Origin: DATAFO01 sp046728015
GTDB taxonomy: Bacteria > Actinomycetota > Thermoleophilia > Solirubrobacterales > 70-9
Assembly: GCA_046728015.1 (NCBI GenBank)
Contig: JBKPDQ010000046.1
Location: 1-23,853, forward strand
Direction of reading: 5' to 3'
Length of the DNA stretch: 23,853 bases
Under the pieces are notes generated by a model. That model saw nothing but the letters and a program-made list of their open reading frames with translations, was not told the DNA's origin and ran no database searches. Shown here in pieces: positions 7,598-15,654 of the stretch; position 1 is the stretch's first letter; each line of letters begins with the position of its first letter. The position numbers and the translations under genes are program-made.

Positions 7598-7685
7598 TCT
7601 CCTGTCGAGGCTCCCGGCGCCGGCAGCTGATTGTTGGACCCCCCTTCGGATCAGGCCGGCCCGGGAGCCTTCATACTTGCTCGGG

Positions 7686-8072
7686 ATGGCCGACGTGACG
7701 CCGCTCACAGGGGAGCTGCAGACACAGGTGATGGCCGCCGTCTGGCGCCTCGAGAGGGCAACCGTCGAGCAGGTCCGCATCGCGTTGCCGCCGCGCTACC
7801 GCGGGGCGTACAACACGATCCAGACGGTCCTCAATCGCCTCACCGACCGCAAGCTGCTGTCACGCCACAAGGTCGGGAACGCCTTCGAGTACCGGCCGCT
7901 GGTGTCGGAGGCCGAGTATCTCTCGCGCTCGATCGCGCAGGCGCTGGCCGGGGCCTCGAAGGCTGCCCGGGAGGCTGCGCTCGCGCAGCTCATCGGTGGG
8001 ATCGGTGACGACGAGCTGACCGATCTCCGCGAGCTCGCGCGCGAGATGCACGAAAGACGCCGCAAGAGATGA
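7686..8072 (+). CDS. BlaI/MecI/CopY-family winged-helix repressor
   Basis: The product has 128 residues, the normal size of this family. An N-terminal winged helix is visible: LTGELQTQVMAAVWRL, ATVEQVRIAL, then the recognition region AYNTIQTVLNRLTDRKLL and the wing HKVGNAFEYRPLVS. A helical C-terminal dimerisation part follows. These dimeric repressors are released from DNA by proteolysis through an M56 partner (BlaI/MecI) or by copper (CopY). The stop overlaps the start of the M56 gene by four bases (ATGA), so the two are translationally coupled. The start is uncertain. ATG 7686 lacks a Shine-Dalgarno, but CATACT at 7672-7677 could be a -10 giving a near-leaderless message. A TTG at 7677 has GGGAG nine bases upstream and would add three residues. 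Confidence 0.88.
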   Translation: MADVTPLTGELQTQVMAAVWRLERATVEQVRIALPPRYRGAYNTIQTVLNRLTDRKLLSRHKVGNAFEYRPLVSEAEYLSRSIAQALAGASKAAREAALAQLIGGIGDDELTDLRELAREMHERRRKR

Positions 8073-9037
8073 CTGCGGCGCTCGCAGCGATCACCGCCGC
8101 GGGCATCGTCCTACCGCATGCTCTGCGCCTACAGCGCGTCGCCCCCGTCACGGCCACCGTCCTCTGGCTGAGCTCGCTCGCACTGCGGGCGATCGTCTGT
8201 CTCCTCGCGGTCATCTACCTGCTGTTCTTCCTGCCGCGCACCGGGCTCTTCGTCCACCTCGCACACTGGTGCGCTCACGTGCCGTCGCCCGTGAGCGGCT
8301 TCGAGCTGGCCATCGAGGGACACGGCGTCGCAGCCCTTTCTTTGTACGTCCCCGGCATCGTGCTGGCCGGCTCGCTCCTGGTCATGTGCGTCGGCACCGT
8401 GCGTGACGCCCGTGCGGCGCGGCACCTCGTCGCGCAGCATGCTGTCGGCCTCGGACCGAGGAACAGCGTCATCGTCGGCGGCTCCGACGTCCTGTTTGCG
8501 GTCGCAGGACTCATCCGCCCACGGATCGTGGTATCGGCCGGAGCCCTCACATCACTGGATGACGACGAGCTGGCCGCCGGGCTCGACCATGAAGCGGGGC
8601 ATATCGCCAGGCGGCACCGCTTCGTGATGCTGCTCGCCGTCGGACTTCGGGCGCTTGGCCGCGCAGTTCCGGGCAGCGGTCGGGGCGTACGCGAGCTCGC
8701 GTTCCACCTCGAGCGCGACGCGGACCGTTGGGCGCTGCGCCGGAAGAACGACCGCGTCGCGTTGGCGAGCGTGATCTGCAAGGCGGCCACTGCGGAGCGG
8801 CCTCCGGCGCTCGTCGGTCTCGGCGACACCGACGTCCGTGAACGCTTGGGCCAAGTCCTGAACACCTGTTCCGGAAGATCACGACGCGCCGGCGCTGCGT
8901 TCAATGCGCTCGCAACGGCGATGGTGGCGTGCACCGTGCTCGTTGCCGCAATCGTGCCGGCCGCAGCCGTCTCCGGCGCTGCCAGTGATGCACATCGCGG
9001 CCACCACCTGCATCACTGCCAGCACTTAGCGCCGTAG
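8069..9037 (+). CDS. M56 (BlaR1-like) membrane metalloprotease with His-rich tail
   Basis: The product has 322 residues. N-terminal hydrophobic helices lie at about 1-20, 28-56 and 86-110. A cytoplasmic protease segment carries the zinc motif HEAGH (174-178) and a downstream ELAFHLERDADR with Glu215 and Asp219. A last membrane helix (about 278-303) is followed by a 17-residue tail holding six His and one Cys (DAHRGHHLHHCQHLAP). In BlaR1/MecR1 a beta-lactam-binding domain follows the last helix; here it is absent and the short His/Cys tail may be the sensor, which would suit a metal ligand. It overlaps the repressor gene by four bases, the standard BlaI-M56 pair. Protease family and partner are well supported; metal sensing is inference. 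Confidence 0.85.
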   Translation: MTAALAAITAAGIVLPHALRLQRVAPVTATVLWLSSLALRAIVCLLAVIYLLFFLPRTGLFVHLAHWCAHVPSPVSGFELAIEGHGVAALSLYVPGIVLAGSLLVMCVGTVRDARAARHLVAQHAVGLGPRNSVIVGGSDVLFAVAGLIRPRIVVSAGALTSLDDDELAAGLDHEAGHIARRHRFVMLLAVGLRALGRAVPGSGRGVRELAFHLERDADRWALRRKNDRVALASVICKAATAERPPALVGLGDTDVRERLGQVLNTCSGRSRRAGAAFNALATAMVACTVLVAAIVPAAAVSGAASDAHRGHHLHHCQHLAP

Positions 9038-9108
9038 GGCGGTGCGGATCGCCCGCGCGGCACCCGCTCACGCAAGGCGAACTCGACGCGAGCGCGGCTG
9101 TTCGTTCC

Positions 9109-9771
9109 TCAGCGCGCGAAGCGCTCGGGATCACGCGCGAACTCTGCCGCGCACGCAAGCGTGCAGAAGAAGTAGGCCGAGTCCTGATACACAAGCCGGC
9201 CGGGAGCGTGTTCCGGATCGACCGCCATTCGGCAGACGGGGTCGTGTGGCAGCGCGCCGGTGCTCGATTCGCCGGTGCGGACCGCGGCGAAGAGCTCAAC
9301 CGGCTCCCGGACGTTTCGCAGCGTGCGGCGGCCGCGCGGCTCGTAGAGGACACCCTCGAGCTGCGGCGCCATCGCCGCTGTATGGCCGGTGAGCAGCACT
9401 TCGCCGCCGCTCGCTTCGGCCGAGACGCGGGCGGCCAGGTTGACCGCCGCGCCGAAGTAGTCGCCATCACGCTCGACTGCCGAGCCGTGATGCAGGCCCA
9501 CGCGCACCGCCGGGGCACCGTGGCCGAGCATGAGCTCGTGTGTGATGCGTAGGCCCAAGAGCACCGCGGCGGCGGGATCGGGGATGCTGAGCATCAGCGC
9601 GTCGCCAATCGTCTTGACCTGCGTCCCACCGCTCGCCGGGAGCTCGGCACGGACTGCAGCGCAGAAGTCGGCGACGAGCGCGGCCGCCTCTTCGTCGCCG
9701 TGTGCCTCGGTCAACGCGGTGAACCCCGCGATGTCGGCGAACACGAACGTGGCGCTCACAGTCGGCTCCAT
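9109..9771 (-). CDS. Class III nucleotide cyclase fused to a YHS domain
   Basis: The product has 220 residues. Residues 5-165 form a class III adenylate/guanylate cyclase catalytic domain with apparently complete catalytic residues: Asp13 (FADIAGFTAL) and Asp57 (VKTIGDALM) for metal, Lys53 and Asp104 for the base, and Asn111 and Arg115 (DYFGAAVNLAARV) for the transition state. Residues 176-220 match a YHS domain: DPVCRMAVDP, LVYQDSAYFFCTLAC and FARDPERF, with Cys180, Cys203 and Cys207. YHS modules are small metal-associated domains found in copper P-type ATPases and metal-handling proteins. The ATG at 9771 has GGAGG seven bases upstream; a GTG at 9798 is less likely. No membrane helix is seen, so it should be cytosolic. 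It converges on the M56 protease gene. Confidence 0.85.
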   Translation of the reverse strand: MEPTVSATFVFADIAGFTALTEAHGDEEAAALVADFCAAVRAELPASGGTQVKTIGDALMLSIPDPAAAVLLGLRITHELMLGHGAPAVRVGLHHGSAVERDGDYFGAAVNLAARVSAEASGGEVLLTGHTAAMAPQLEGVLYEPRGRRTLRNVREPVELFAAVRTGESSTGALPHDPVCRMAVDPEHAPGRLVYQDSAYFFCTLACAAEFARDPERFAR

Positions 9772-9864
9772 GCGGGTTCCTCCGTACTCGCCAAGCACCC
9801 GCTTACGCGCTTGGCATGCGAGGTCTCACCATAGACGCCGGTCGATGACGAGCCATGGACCGGC

Positions 9865-9892
9865 GTTCGCCGCGGCAGGCGCCGCGGCGAAC
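9865..9892 (-). terminator. Hairpin after the Met-rich membrane protein gene
   Basis: GTTCGCCGCGGC (9865-9876) and its exact complement (9881-9892) form a 12-base-pair stem with loop AGGC, 16 bases beyond the stop of the minus-strand gene ending at 9909. No T-run follows. Confidence 0.6.
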
Positions 9893-9908
9893 ACCAGTCG
9901 ATTGGGCA

Positions 9909-10364
9909 CTACGCGGCAGACGCGTGCACCGCGTGACCGTGGCCCGAGTACTCGTCGCGGCGCAGCAGCATCGCGATGAGCATGCTCGGCAGCATGACGG
10001 CGTGCTCGATGCCCATCAGCGTGGCGCTGTCGGTCACGAGTCCGGTTCCCAGCAGGACGAGCAGGCCAAGGGTCGGAATGACCATCGAGGCCGCCATCTC
10101 CATCGACGGCTGCCAGCCGTGACCGCGGTAGCGCATCCAGGCGACCATCGGCACGGTCATGGCGAACGTCATCACGATCAGCATCAACGCGGGAGCGTCT
10201 TCGTAGACCTCGCCGGAGCTCGTACCCATTGCGAGCAGCGCAGCGTCGGCTGGCAGCGCGAAGACGACCATGCCGAGCAGCATGGCGACGAGCATCTCGA
10301 CGTAGTGCCGGATGAAATGACGGGTCGAGGAAGCGATGCGGCGGTAGCTGAGGATCTTGTTCAT
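9909..10364 (-). CDS. Met-rich four-helix membrane protein with His tail, function unknown
   Basis: The product has 151 residues. About four hydrophobic segments are visible: HYVEMLVAMLLGMVVFALP, APALMLIVMTFAMTVPMVAW, MEMAASMVIPTLGLLVLLG and TLMGIEHAVMLPSMLIAMLL. I count 17 Met residues (about 11 percent), many inside the helices, and a cytosolic or external tail GHGHAVHA with three His. I do not recognise the family. Met and His placement is compatible with copper or another soft metal, and neighbours carry metal-type domains, but this is inference. The ATG at 10364 is preferred because GGAG lies six bases upstream; an ATG at 10376 has no such site. It lies in the same direction as, and between, the LuxR-type regulator and the cyclase-YHS gene. 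Confidence 0.7.
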   Translation of the reverse strand: MNKILSYRRIASSTRHFIRHYVEMLVAMLLGMVVFALPADAALLAMGTSSGEVYEDAPALMLIVMTFAMTVPMVAWMRYRGHGWQPSMEMAASMVIPTLGLLVLLGTGLVTDSATLMGIEHAVMLPSMLIAMLLRRDEYSGHGHAVHASAA

Positions 10365-10475
10365 GTCGGTCTCCATCTCGGTTGGTTGGGGTTGCGGTGA
10401 TCAGCGTCGCGCGACCAGGCCGATGCCGCGACGGGGGCGACCCGTAGGAAAGACCGCAGGGTTTGGCTCGCCGCG

Positions 10476-13400
10476 TCAGGCCGTGGGGGCGACGAGCGGC
10501 GGCGCTGAGGACGCGAGTGCCGGCGGCAGCTGCGTGCGGGACGAGATGTCGAGCTTGCGGAAGACGTTGCTGAGGTGCATCTCGACGGTGCGCAACGTGA
10601 CGAACAGCGCTTGGGCGATCTCGCGGTTCGTCATGCCTTCGGCGGCCATGGCGGCGATCCGGCGTTCGCTCGGCGTGAGGGCGTCGACGCCCGTACGGAC
10701 GAGGCGGCGCGGGCGGGCGCCGGTCGCGATCAGCTCCTCGTGGGCTCGTTCGGCGAGAAGGCCTGCGCCGCACCGTTGGGCGAGCTCGACCGCGTGGTGC
10801 AGGTGTTCGCGGGCCTCCGCGCGTTGGTTGGCGCGTCGCAGCGCGGCTCCGAGGTCGGCGAGGGCGTATGCGTGTTCGAGCCGCGCGGCCGACGCTTCCA
10901 ATACGGCGATCGCCTCGCGGATTCGATTGATTCCGTCGCTTCCGCCTTCGATCAGGCCGAGGATCCGGAGTGCCCTGCCCAGGCTCCTCGGCGCCGCCCA
11001 CTGCTGCGCGAGGTGGACCTCCGCCCAGGCCAGCTCCAGTGCTTCGGTCTCGGCCCCGAGCGCGTGGTGCTCGAGCGCGGCTGCCGAGCGCCACGCGGGA
11101 TAGGAGACCGCAGGGTTCACGAGCGACAGTGCGTCAAAGATGCGGCCGACCGCCAGGAAGTCAGCCAGAGCCGCCTGGCGGTCGCCACGCGCGGCGCTGA
11201 GCATCGCCCGTGAGCGAAGCACGGGCGCGTAGAGGAACCGCTCGGGGATGACCCCGACGTCCATCTCCATCGCCGCCAGCGCGGCCGCGGCGTCGTCGAG
11301 CGCGCCGCGCTCGACGAGCACGTGCATCAGCCAGCCGTAGGCGGAAGGCATGAACATCGCATCGCGATGCGGCAACGCGTCGATAGCCGTCCGTGCGTCG
11401 GACTCCGCCTCGACGAGGCTCCCTGAACCGATTTCGAGCATCGCGCGCATCATCAGTGCGCCGGAGAAGTTGAACGCCGCTCCGCGCTTGCTTGCATCGG
11501 CGATCACAGAATCCACCGGGCGCAGCGCCTCGGTGAAGCGGTCGGCGAACATCAGCGCGTAGACGGCGCTCCAGTAGCTCCAACTGCGCTCCTCTGTGAG
11601 CAGCTCGGAAAGGGCCTGCTCGGCGCGTTCGACGCACCGCTCGAGGTTCATGCCGAGCGTGCTTTCGTGGAACGCCTGGAGGCCGAGAATCAGCCGTGCT
11701 CCCGGCCCGTCGGCGGCGTCGACGTCGATCGTCTCGAGCCGCCGGCGTGCGTCCGAGTGTGACGCCGGGATACGGATTGCGTTCGCGATGAGCTCGGCCT
11801 CGAGGTGCGCGCGCAGGTCTTCGTCGAGGCCGGGCGCGGCGAGCGCGATCTCGAGTGTGTTGAGGGCGTCGCGTTGGTCCGAAGACCAGAAGAACTGCGC
11901 GCGGGCGAGCTCCAGACTCGCAATCCCGCGTCGGCTGGGGTCGCGCAGGATCGAGACGGCTTCGCGAAGCCGTTCGACGACGATCGGCTTGCCGAGCGCG
12001 AACTCGGCCGCCGCGAGCTCGACGAGCAGCTCGCCACGTTCCTCGTCGTCGAGCGGCTCCTCCAGCGCGCGCTGCAGATACGTCGCGGCGCTCTCGAGTC
12101 CGCCCTCGGTAGCGGACCGTCGCGCCGCCTCCCGGAGCACGGTCACGGCCTCCTCGACGCTCTCCGGCGGTGCGAACAGCAGCTGTGCCGCTACCTGCGC
12201 CGGCGGTGCGCCGGCCGTCGCCAGCACGTCGGCTCCGCGGGCATGCTCTTGCTCGCGCTCGTGCGCCGGGATGCTCTCGTAGACCGCGTTGCGGACCACG
12301 GGATGGATGAAACGCAGCGGCGGGTCCTGCCGGAGGAGGTCCACTCGCGAGAGCGCGGCCGCTGCCGGCGCCGTTGCTCGACGCTCAACGCCTGACAGAG
12401 CGGCTACATGTCCGCGGTCGGCACCGTCGCCGAGGATCGCCACCGCGCGAGCCACGGACACCGCCTCGGGAGCGAGACGCGACAGTCTCAGCCGGACCGA
12501 GCGCCCGACCGCGTCGGGCGCGAGGCGCTCGACCTGATCGACCGAGGTGGCGACTGGCGCGACGTCCTCGGCCGCGAGCGTCCTCAGCAGCTCGTGCAGG
12601 AGCAGTGGGTTGCCGCCCGTGGTGCGGTGGCAGGCGAGACAGAACGCCTCGTCGGCTTCCGCCGACAGGCCAGCGCGCACGAGATCGGCGACAGCCGGCG
12701 CCGTGAGGGCGGAAGGGCGCACCGCAATCGTCGCAGGGTCGGCGAGCAGCTCGGCGAGCAGCGGTTGCTCCTCATCGACATGCCTCACCGTCGCCAGCAC
12801 GCATATCGGGAGCCCCTCAAGCCGGCGGCCCAGATACGACAGCCAGCGCAACGACGGCGCGTCGGCCCATTGGAGGTCGTCGATGGCCACGACGAGCGGC
12901 TGCGATACGGCGAGGTTGGCGGTGAGCCAGTAGAGCCCATGAAGCAGCGCGAATGCCGCATCCTCGTTGGCCGCGGGTGTACTGGCACCCGGATCGCCCG
13001 CGAAGAGCCGCTCGGAGTGGGCGGCCGCCCCCTCGAACCACTGTGCCCGGTCACCGGCCGACGCGTGCGCGATCACGGGCTCCAAGAGCTGGCGCACCAC
13101 GCCGTACGAGAACGCCGCCTCCAGCTCACTGCCCCGAGCCTGCAGCACCCGCAGGCCCGCCGAACTCGCTCGCGACCGTCCCTCCGCGAGCACGGAGCTC
13201 TTGCCGATCCCCGCCGGTCCCTCCACGACGATGAGGCGACCAACGCCCGCTCGCGCGCTGCTGATCCCGGTCTCGAGCGCCGCAAGCTCCTCCGCCCGTT
13301 CCAGCAGGACGGGTCGCTCCTCGCGCCAGGGTCGCGGCGCCCGCAGCTCCGGGAACGCCTGCGGAAGCCCTTCGATCAGCAGGCCGAACAGCCGCTCGGG

Positions 13401-13904
13401 CGTATCGAACCCGGCGAGGCGGACCTCGCCGAGGTCCTGGAGCCGGACGTCCGCCGGCAGCCCTGATCCCAGGGCCTCCGCGGCGGCGGTCGAAGCGAGA
13501 ACCTGGCCGCCGTGCCCGGCGTCACACACGCGGCGCGCACGGTGCACCGCCATGCCTACGTAGTCCTGGCCGGAGAGGGTCCCCTCGCCGGTGTGCAGCC
13601 CGGCCCTGATGCGAACGGCCGCCCGGTCCGGCCAGCTGTGCGCTGTCAGCGCCCGCTGGGCCTTGACGGCGGCGTCAGCGGCCGCGGTCGGGGTCGTGAA
13701 CACGGCGAAGACGGAGTCTCCTTGGGCGCTCACCTGGACTCCGCCCGCGGACTCGATGGCGTCGCGCATCAGGTCGCGGTGCACGTCCAGGACCTCGCCA
13801 TACTGCTCGGCGCCCAGCCGTTCGAGCAGCCCGGTGGAGCCCTCGATGTCCGTGAACAGGAAGGTCACGGTTCCCTGAGGAAACAATCTGGGTCCGGCGG
13901 TCAC
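10476..13904 (-). CDS. Large regulator: cyclase-like domain, AAA ATPase, LuxR HTH
   Basis: The product has 1142 residues in the LAL-like arrangement. Residues 12-180 resemble a class III cyclase (FLFTDIEGST, Asp19; AQGDSVFAVF, Asp63). The Lys and Asn expected for catalysis are Ser59 and His121, so this domain is probably inactive or a nucleotide sensor. A STAND/AAA module follows, with Walker A GPAGIGKSS (229-237) and Walker B LVVAIDDLQWAD (337-348). A long helical TPR-like region and a C-terminal LuxR/FixJ helix-turn-helix (LTPSERRIAAMAAEGMTNRE, then TLRTVEMHLSNVFRKL) complete it. It likely activates transcription when ligand and ATP bind. The GTG start has no clear ribosome site; a second GTG at 13868 (residue 13) is an alternative. 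It is divergent from an MFS exporter 94 bases away, a likely target. Confidence 0.88.
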   Translation of the reverse strand: MTAGPRLFPQGTVTFLFTDIEGSTGLLERLGAEQYGEVLDVHRDLMRDAIESAGGVQVSAQGDSVFAVFTTPTAAADAAVKAQRALTAHSWPDRAAVRIRAGLHTGEGTLSGQDYVGMAVHRARRVCDAGHGGQVLASTAAAEALGSGLPADVRLQDLGEVRLAGFDTPERLFGLLIEGLPQAFPELRAPRPWREERPVLLERAEELAALETGISSARAGVGRLIVVEGPAGIGKSSVLAEGRSRASSAGLRVLQARGSELEAAFSYGVVRQLLEPVIAHASAGDRAQWFEGAAAHSERLFAGDPGASTPAANEDAAFALLHGLYWLTANLAVSQPLVVAIDDLQWADAPSLRWLSYLGRRLEGLPICVLATVRHVDEEQPLLAELLADPATIAVRPSALTAPAVADLVRAGLSAEADEAFCLACHRTTGGNPLLLHELLRTLAAEDVAPVATSVDQVERLAPDAVGRSVRLRLSRLAPEAVSVARAVAILGDGADRGHVAALSGVERRATAPAAAALSRVDLLRQDPPLRFIHPVVRNAVYESIPAHEREQEHARGADVLATAGAPPAQVAAQLLFAPPESVEEAVTVLREAARRSATEGGLESAATYLQRALEEPLDDEERGELLVELAAAEFALGKPIVVERLREAVSILRDPSRRGIASLELARAQFFWSSDQRDALNTLEIALAAPGLDEDLRAHLEAELIANAIRIPASHSDARRRLETIDVDAADGPGARLILGLQAFHESTLGMNLERCVERAEQALSELLTEERSWSYWSAVYALMFADRFTEALRPVDSVIADASKRGAAFNFSGALMMRAMLEIGSGSLVEAESDARTAIDALPHRDAMFMPSAYGWLMHVLVERGALDDAAAALAAMEMDVGVIPERFLYAPVLRSRAMLSAARGDRQAALADFLAVGRIFDALSLVNPAVSYPAWRSAAALEHHALGAETEALELAWAEVHLAQQWAAPRSLGRALRILGLIEGGSDGINRIREAIAVLEASAARLEHAYALADLGAALRRANQRAEAREHLHHAVELAQRCGAGLLAERAHEELIATGARPRRLVRTGVDALTPSERRIAAMAAEGMTNREIAQALFVTLRTVEMHLSNVFRKLDISSRTQLPPALASSAPPLVAPTA

Positions 13905-13998
13905 CGGTTCGACGATAACCGCGGCTCCTCAAAGTCTGCGGCTTTTCCTTCGGTCGCTCCACGTCGCCGAGGAAGCGTCATCGGCCGAAGCTCTCGGC

Positions 13999-15411
13999 AT
14001 GACGACCATCACCCCCAAGGCCCGCATGCTGTGGGCGTTCGCGCTCAGCTCGATCGCCATGTTCATGACCGCGCTCGACAACCTCGTCGTGACCACCGCG
14101 CTTCCTGTGATCAAGCGCGAGCTGGGCGGCGGCATCGAGACGCTCGAGTGGACGGTCAACGGCTACACGCTCACGTTCGCTGTCCTGCTGCTCACGGGCG
14201 CCGCGCTCGGCGATCGCTTCGGCCGCCGCCGGATGTTCACCGTCGGTCTTGGCCTGTTCACGCTCGGCTCCGCCGCGGCGGCTCTCGCTCCTTCGATCGA
14301 GCTGCTGATCGCGTCCCGCGCCTTTCAGGGCATCGGCGGCGCCATCGTCACTCCGCTCACGCTCACGATCCTGACGGACGCCGTGCCCGCCTCCAAGCGC
14401 GGTCTTGCGCTCGGCGCGTGGGGCGGCATCGCCGGCCTTGCCATCGCGCTCGGGCCGCTGGTCGGCGGTGCGATCACCGAGGGCATCGCCTGGCAGTGGA
14501 TCTTCTGGCTCAACGTCCCGATCGGCCTGGTCATGCTGCCGCTCGCTCGTACGAGGCTGACGGAGAGCCACGGCCCGAACACCCGGCTCGATCTCCCCGG
14601 CCTCGCGCTTGCCAGCACCGGCCTCGTCGGCATCGTGTGGGGGCTCGTCCGTGGCAACGCGTCCGGGTGGACCAGCGTCGAGGTGCTCGGTAGCAGCGCG
14701 ATCGGAATCGCCGCACTCGCCGCGTTCGTCGCCTGGGAGCTGCGCGCGCCGGTGCCGATGCTGCCGATGCGCTTCTTCCGCAGCCGCGCCTTCGCCGCCG
14801 CCAACGCCGCCTCGCTTGCCATGTACTTCGGGATGTTCGGCTCTGTCTTCCTCTTGACCCAGTTCCTGCAGCTCGTCATGGGCTACAGCCCGCTGGAGGC
14901 TGGCGTTCGCACGCTGGCGTGGACGGCGATGCCGGTTGTCGTCGCTCCGCTTGCCGGCGCGCTGTCGGACCGCATCGGCGGCCGACCGATCATGGCCTTC
15001 GGGCTGCTTCTCGACGCGATTGCGTTCACCTGGATGGCCTCGGTCGCCGCGCCGGACACCGCGTACGGCCAGCTCGTCCCGGCGCTCGTGCTGGCGGGCA
15101 TCGGCACCGCGGCGTTCTTCGCGCCGGTGGCGAACGTCGTCATGGGCGCCGTGCTGCCCGAACAGGCTGGCCAGGCCTCCGGTGCGACGAACGCGATCCG
15201 CGAGATCGGCGGCGTGCTCGGCATCGCCGTCCTCGCAGCGGTGTTCGCCAACCAGGGCGACTACGCAACGCCGACCACCTTCATCGACGGCTTCACCCCG
15301 GCGCTGACGGTCGGCGCTGCTGCCGTTGCCCTCGGGGCCGCGGCAGCGCTGCTGATTCCCCGGCGGCGCAGCGTTCGCGCTGCGGTCAAGCCCGCGCTCG
15401 CGACCGCCTGA
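13999..15411 (+). CDS. DHA2-type (14-helix) MFS drug exporter
   Basis: The product has 470 residues with about 14 hydrophobic helices. It has DHA2 (EmrB/QacA-like) signatures: an early ALDNLVVTTALPVI with the membrane Asp of motif D1, GAALGDRFGRRRMF (motif A, loop 2-3), LIASRAFQGIGGAIVTP (motif B with Arg) and LGPLVGGAITEGIAWQWIFWLNVP (motif C region). Such carriers expel drugs or toxic organic compounds using the proton gradient; the substrate cannot be told from sequence. No good Shine-Dalgarno precedes the ATG at 13999; the next Met at 14026 is possible but would remove the family's short leading segment. It is divergent from the cyclase/ATPase/LuxR regulator, suggesting local control. Confidence 0.9.
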   Translation: MTTITPKARMLWAFALSSIAMFMTALDNLVVTTALPVIKRELGGGIETLEWTVNGYTLTFAVLLLTGAALGDRFGRRRMFTVGLGLFTLGSAAAALAPSIELLIASRAFQGIGGAIVTPLTLTILTDAVPASKRGLALGAWGGIAGLAIALGPLVGGAITEGIAWQWIFWLNVPIGLVMLPLARTRLTESHGPNTRLDLPGLALASTGLVGIVWGLVRGNASGWTSVEVLGSSAIGIAALAAFVAWELRAPVPMLPMRFFRSRAFAAANAASLAMYFGMFGSVFLLTQFLQLVMGYSPLEAGVRTLAWTAMPVVVAPLAGALSDRIGGRPIMAFGLLLDAIAFTWMASVAAPDTAYGQLVPALVLAGIGTAAFFAPVANVVMGAVLPEQAGQASGATNAIREIGGVLGIAVLAAVFANQGDYATPTTFIDGFTPALTVGAAAVALGAAAALLIPRRRSVRAAVKPALATA

Positions 15412-15434
15412 CACCGGCTGTCGCATTACGGACC

Positions 15435-15453
15435 TTGACTTTGCTTGGAAGTG
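15435..15453 (+). promoter_or_regulatory. Possible promoter with MerR-like dyad upstream of the copper oxidase
   Basis: TTGACT (15435-15440) runs into ACTT-TGCTTGG-AAGT, a four-base inverted repeat with a seven-base centre. This recalls CueR/MerR promoters, where the dyad follows a TTGAC -35. No convincing -10 is seen at the 19-20 base spacing such promoters need, so the call is weak. Confidence 0.25.
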
Positions 15454-15654
15454 CTGGAGAGGATCGATGTGCACGACGAACGACCTCCTGACGGAGGAGA
15501 CCATGCGCCCCGACCGCGGCACGACGAGCGGCACGAGAGGCGCCGGCGCGGCTGGGCGGAGCCGCGGTTCGATTCCTGGCGGGTTCGCCTTGGCAGCCCG
15601 CGTCCGCAACCCCGAAAGGCCTCACCCGAAATCTCCGAAGGAGCCCCTTCCGAC

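Larger units (their letters stand above)
7377..7685. other. Divergent control region with two overlapping inverted repeats
   Basis: These 309 bases lie between the third LVIVD gene (minus) and the BlaI-type repressor (plus). No gene is supported. The region contains CCTAC-GGTGC-GTAGG at 7559-7573 and an overlapping perfect 10-base inverted repeat GTGCGTAGGA / TCCTACGCAC at 7565-7597. On the minus strand the right arm of the dyad reads into TAGGTT, a possible -10 for the LVIVD gene. Confidence 0.6.

Noticed and set aside
9038..9108. Terminator between the M56 and cyclase-YHS genes
   Set aside because: Only a five-base GGGCG/CGCCC stem with no T-run; too weak to call.
13978..15609. 543-codon minus-strand open frame
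   Set aside because: It is antisense to the MFS exporter, and its charged Arg/Asp/Glu-rich product is a reverse reading of hydrophobic codons.
15445..15654. N-terminal extension of the copper oxidase
   Set aside because: The added 70 residues are Arg- and Pro-rich with no signal peptide, and the ATG at 15655 has AAGGAG upstream.
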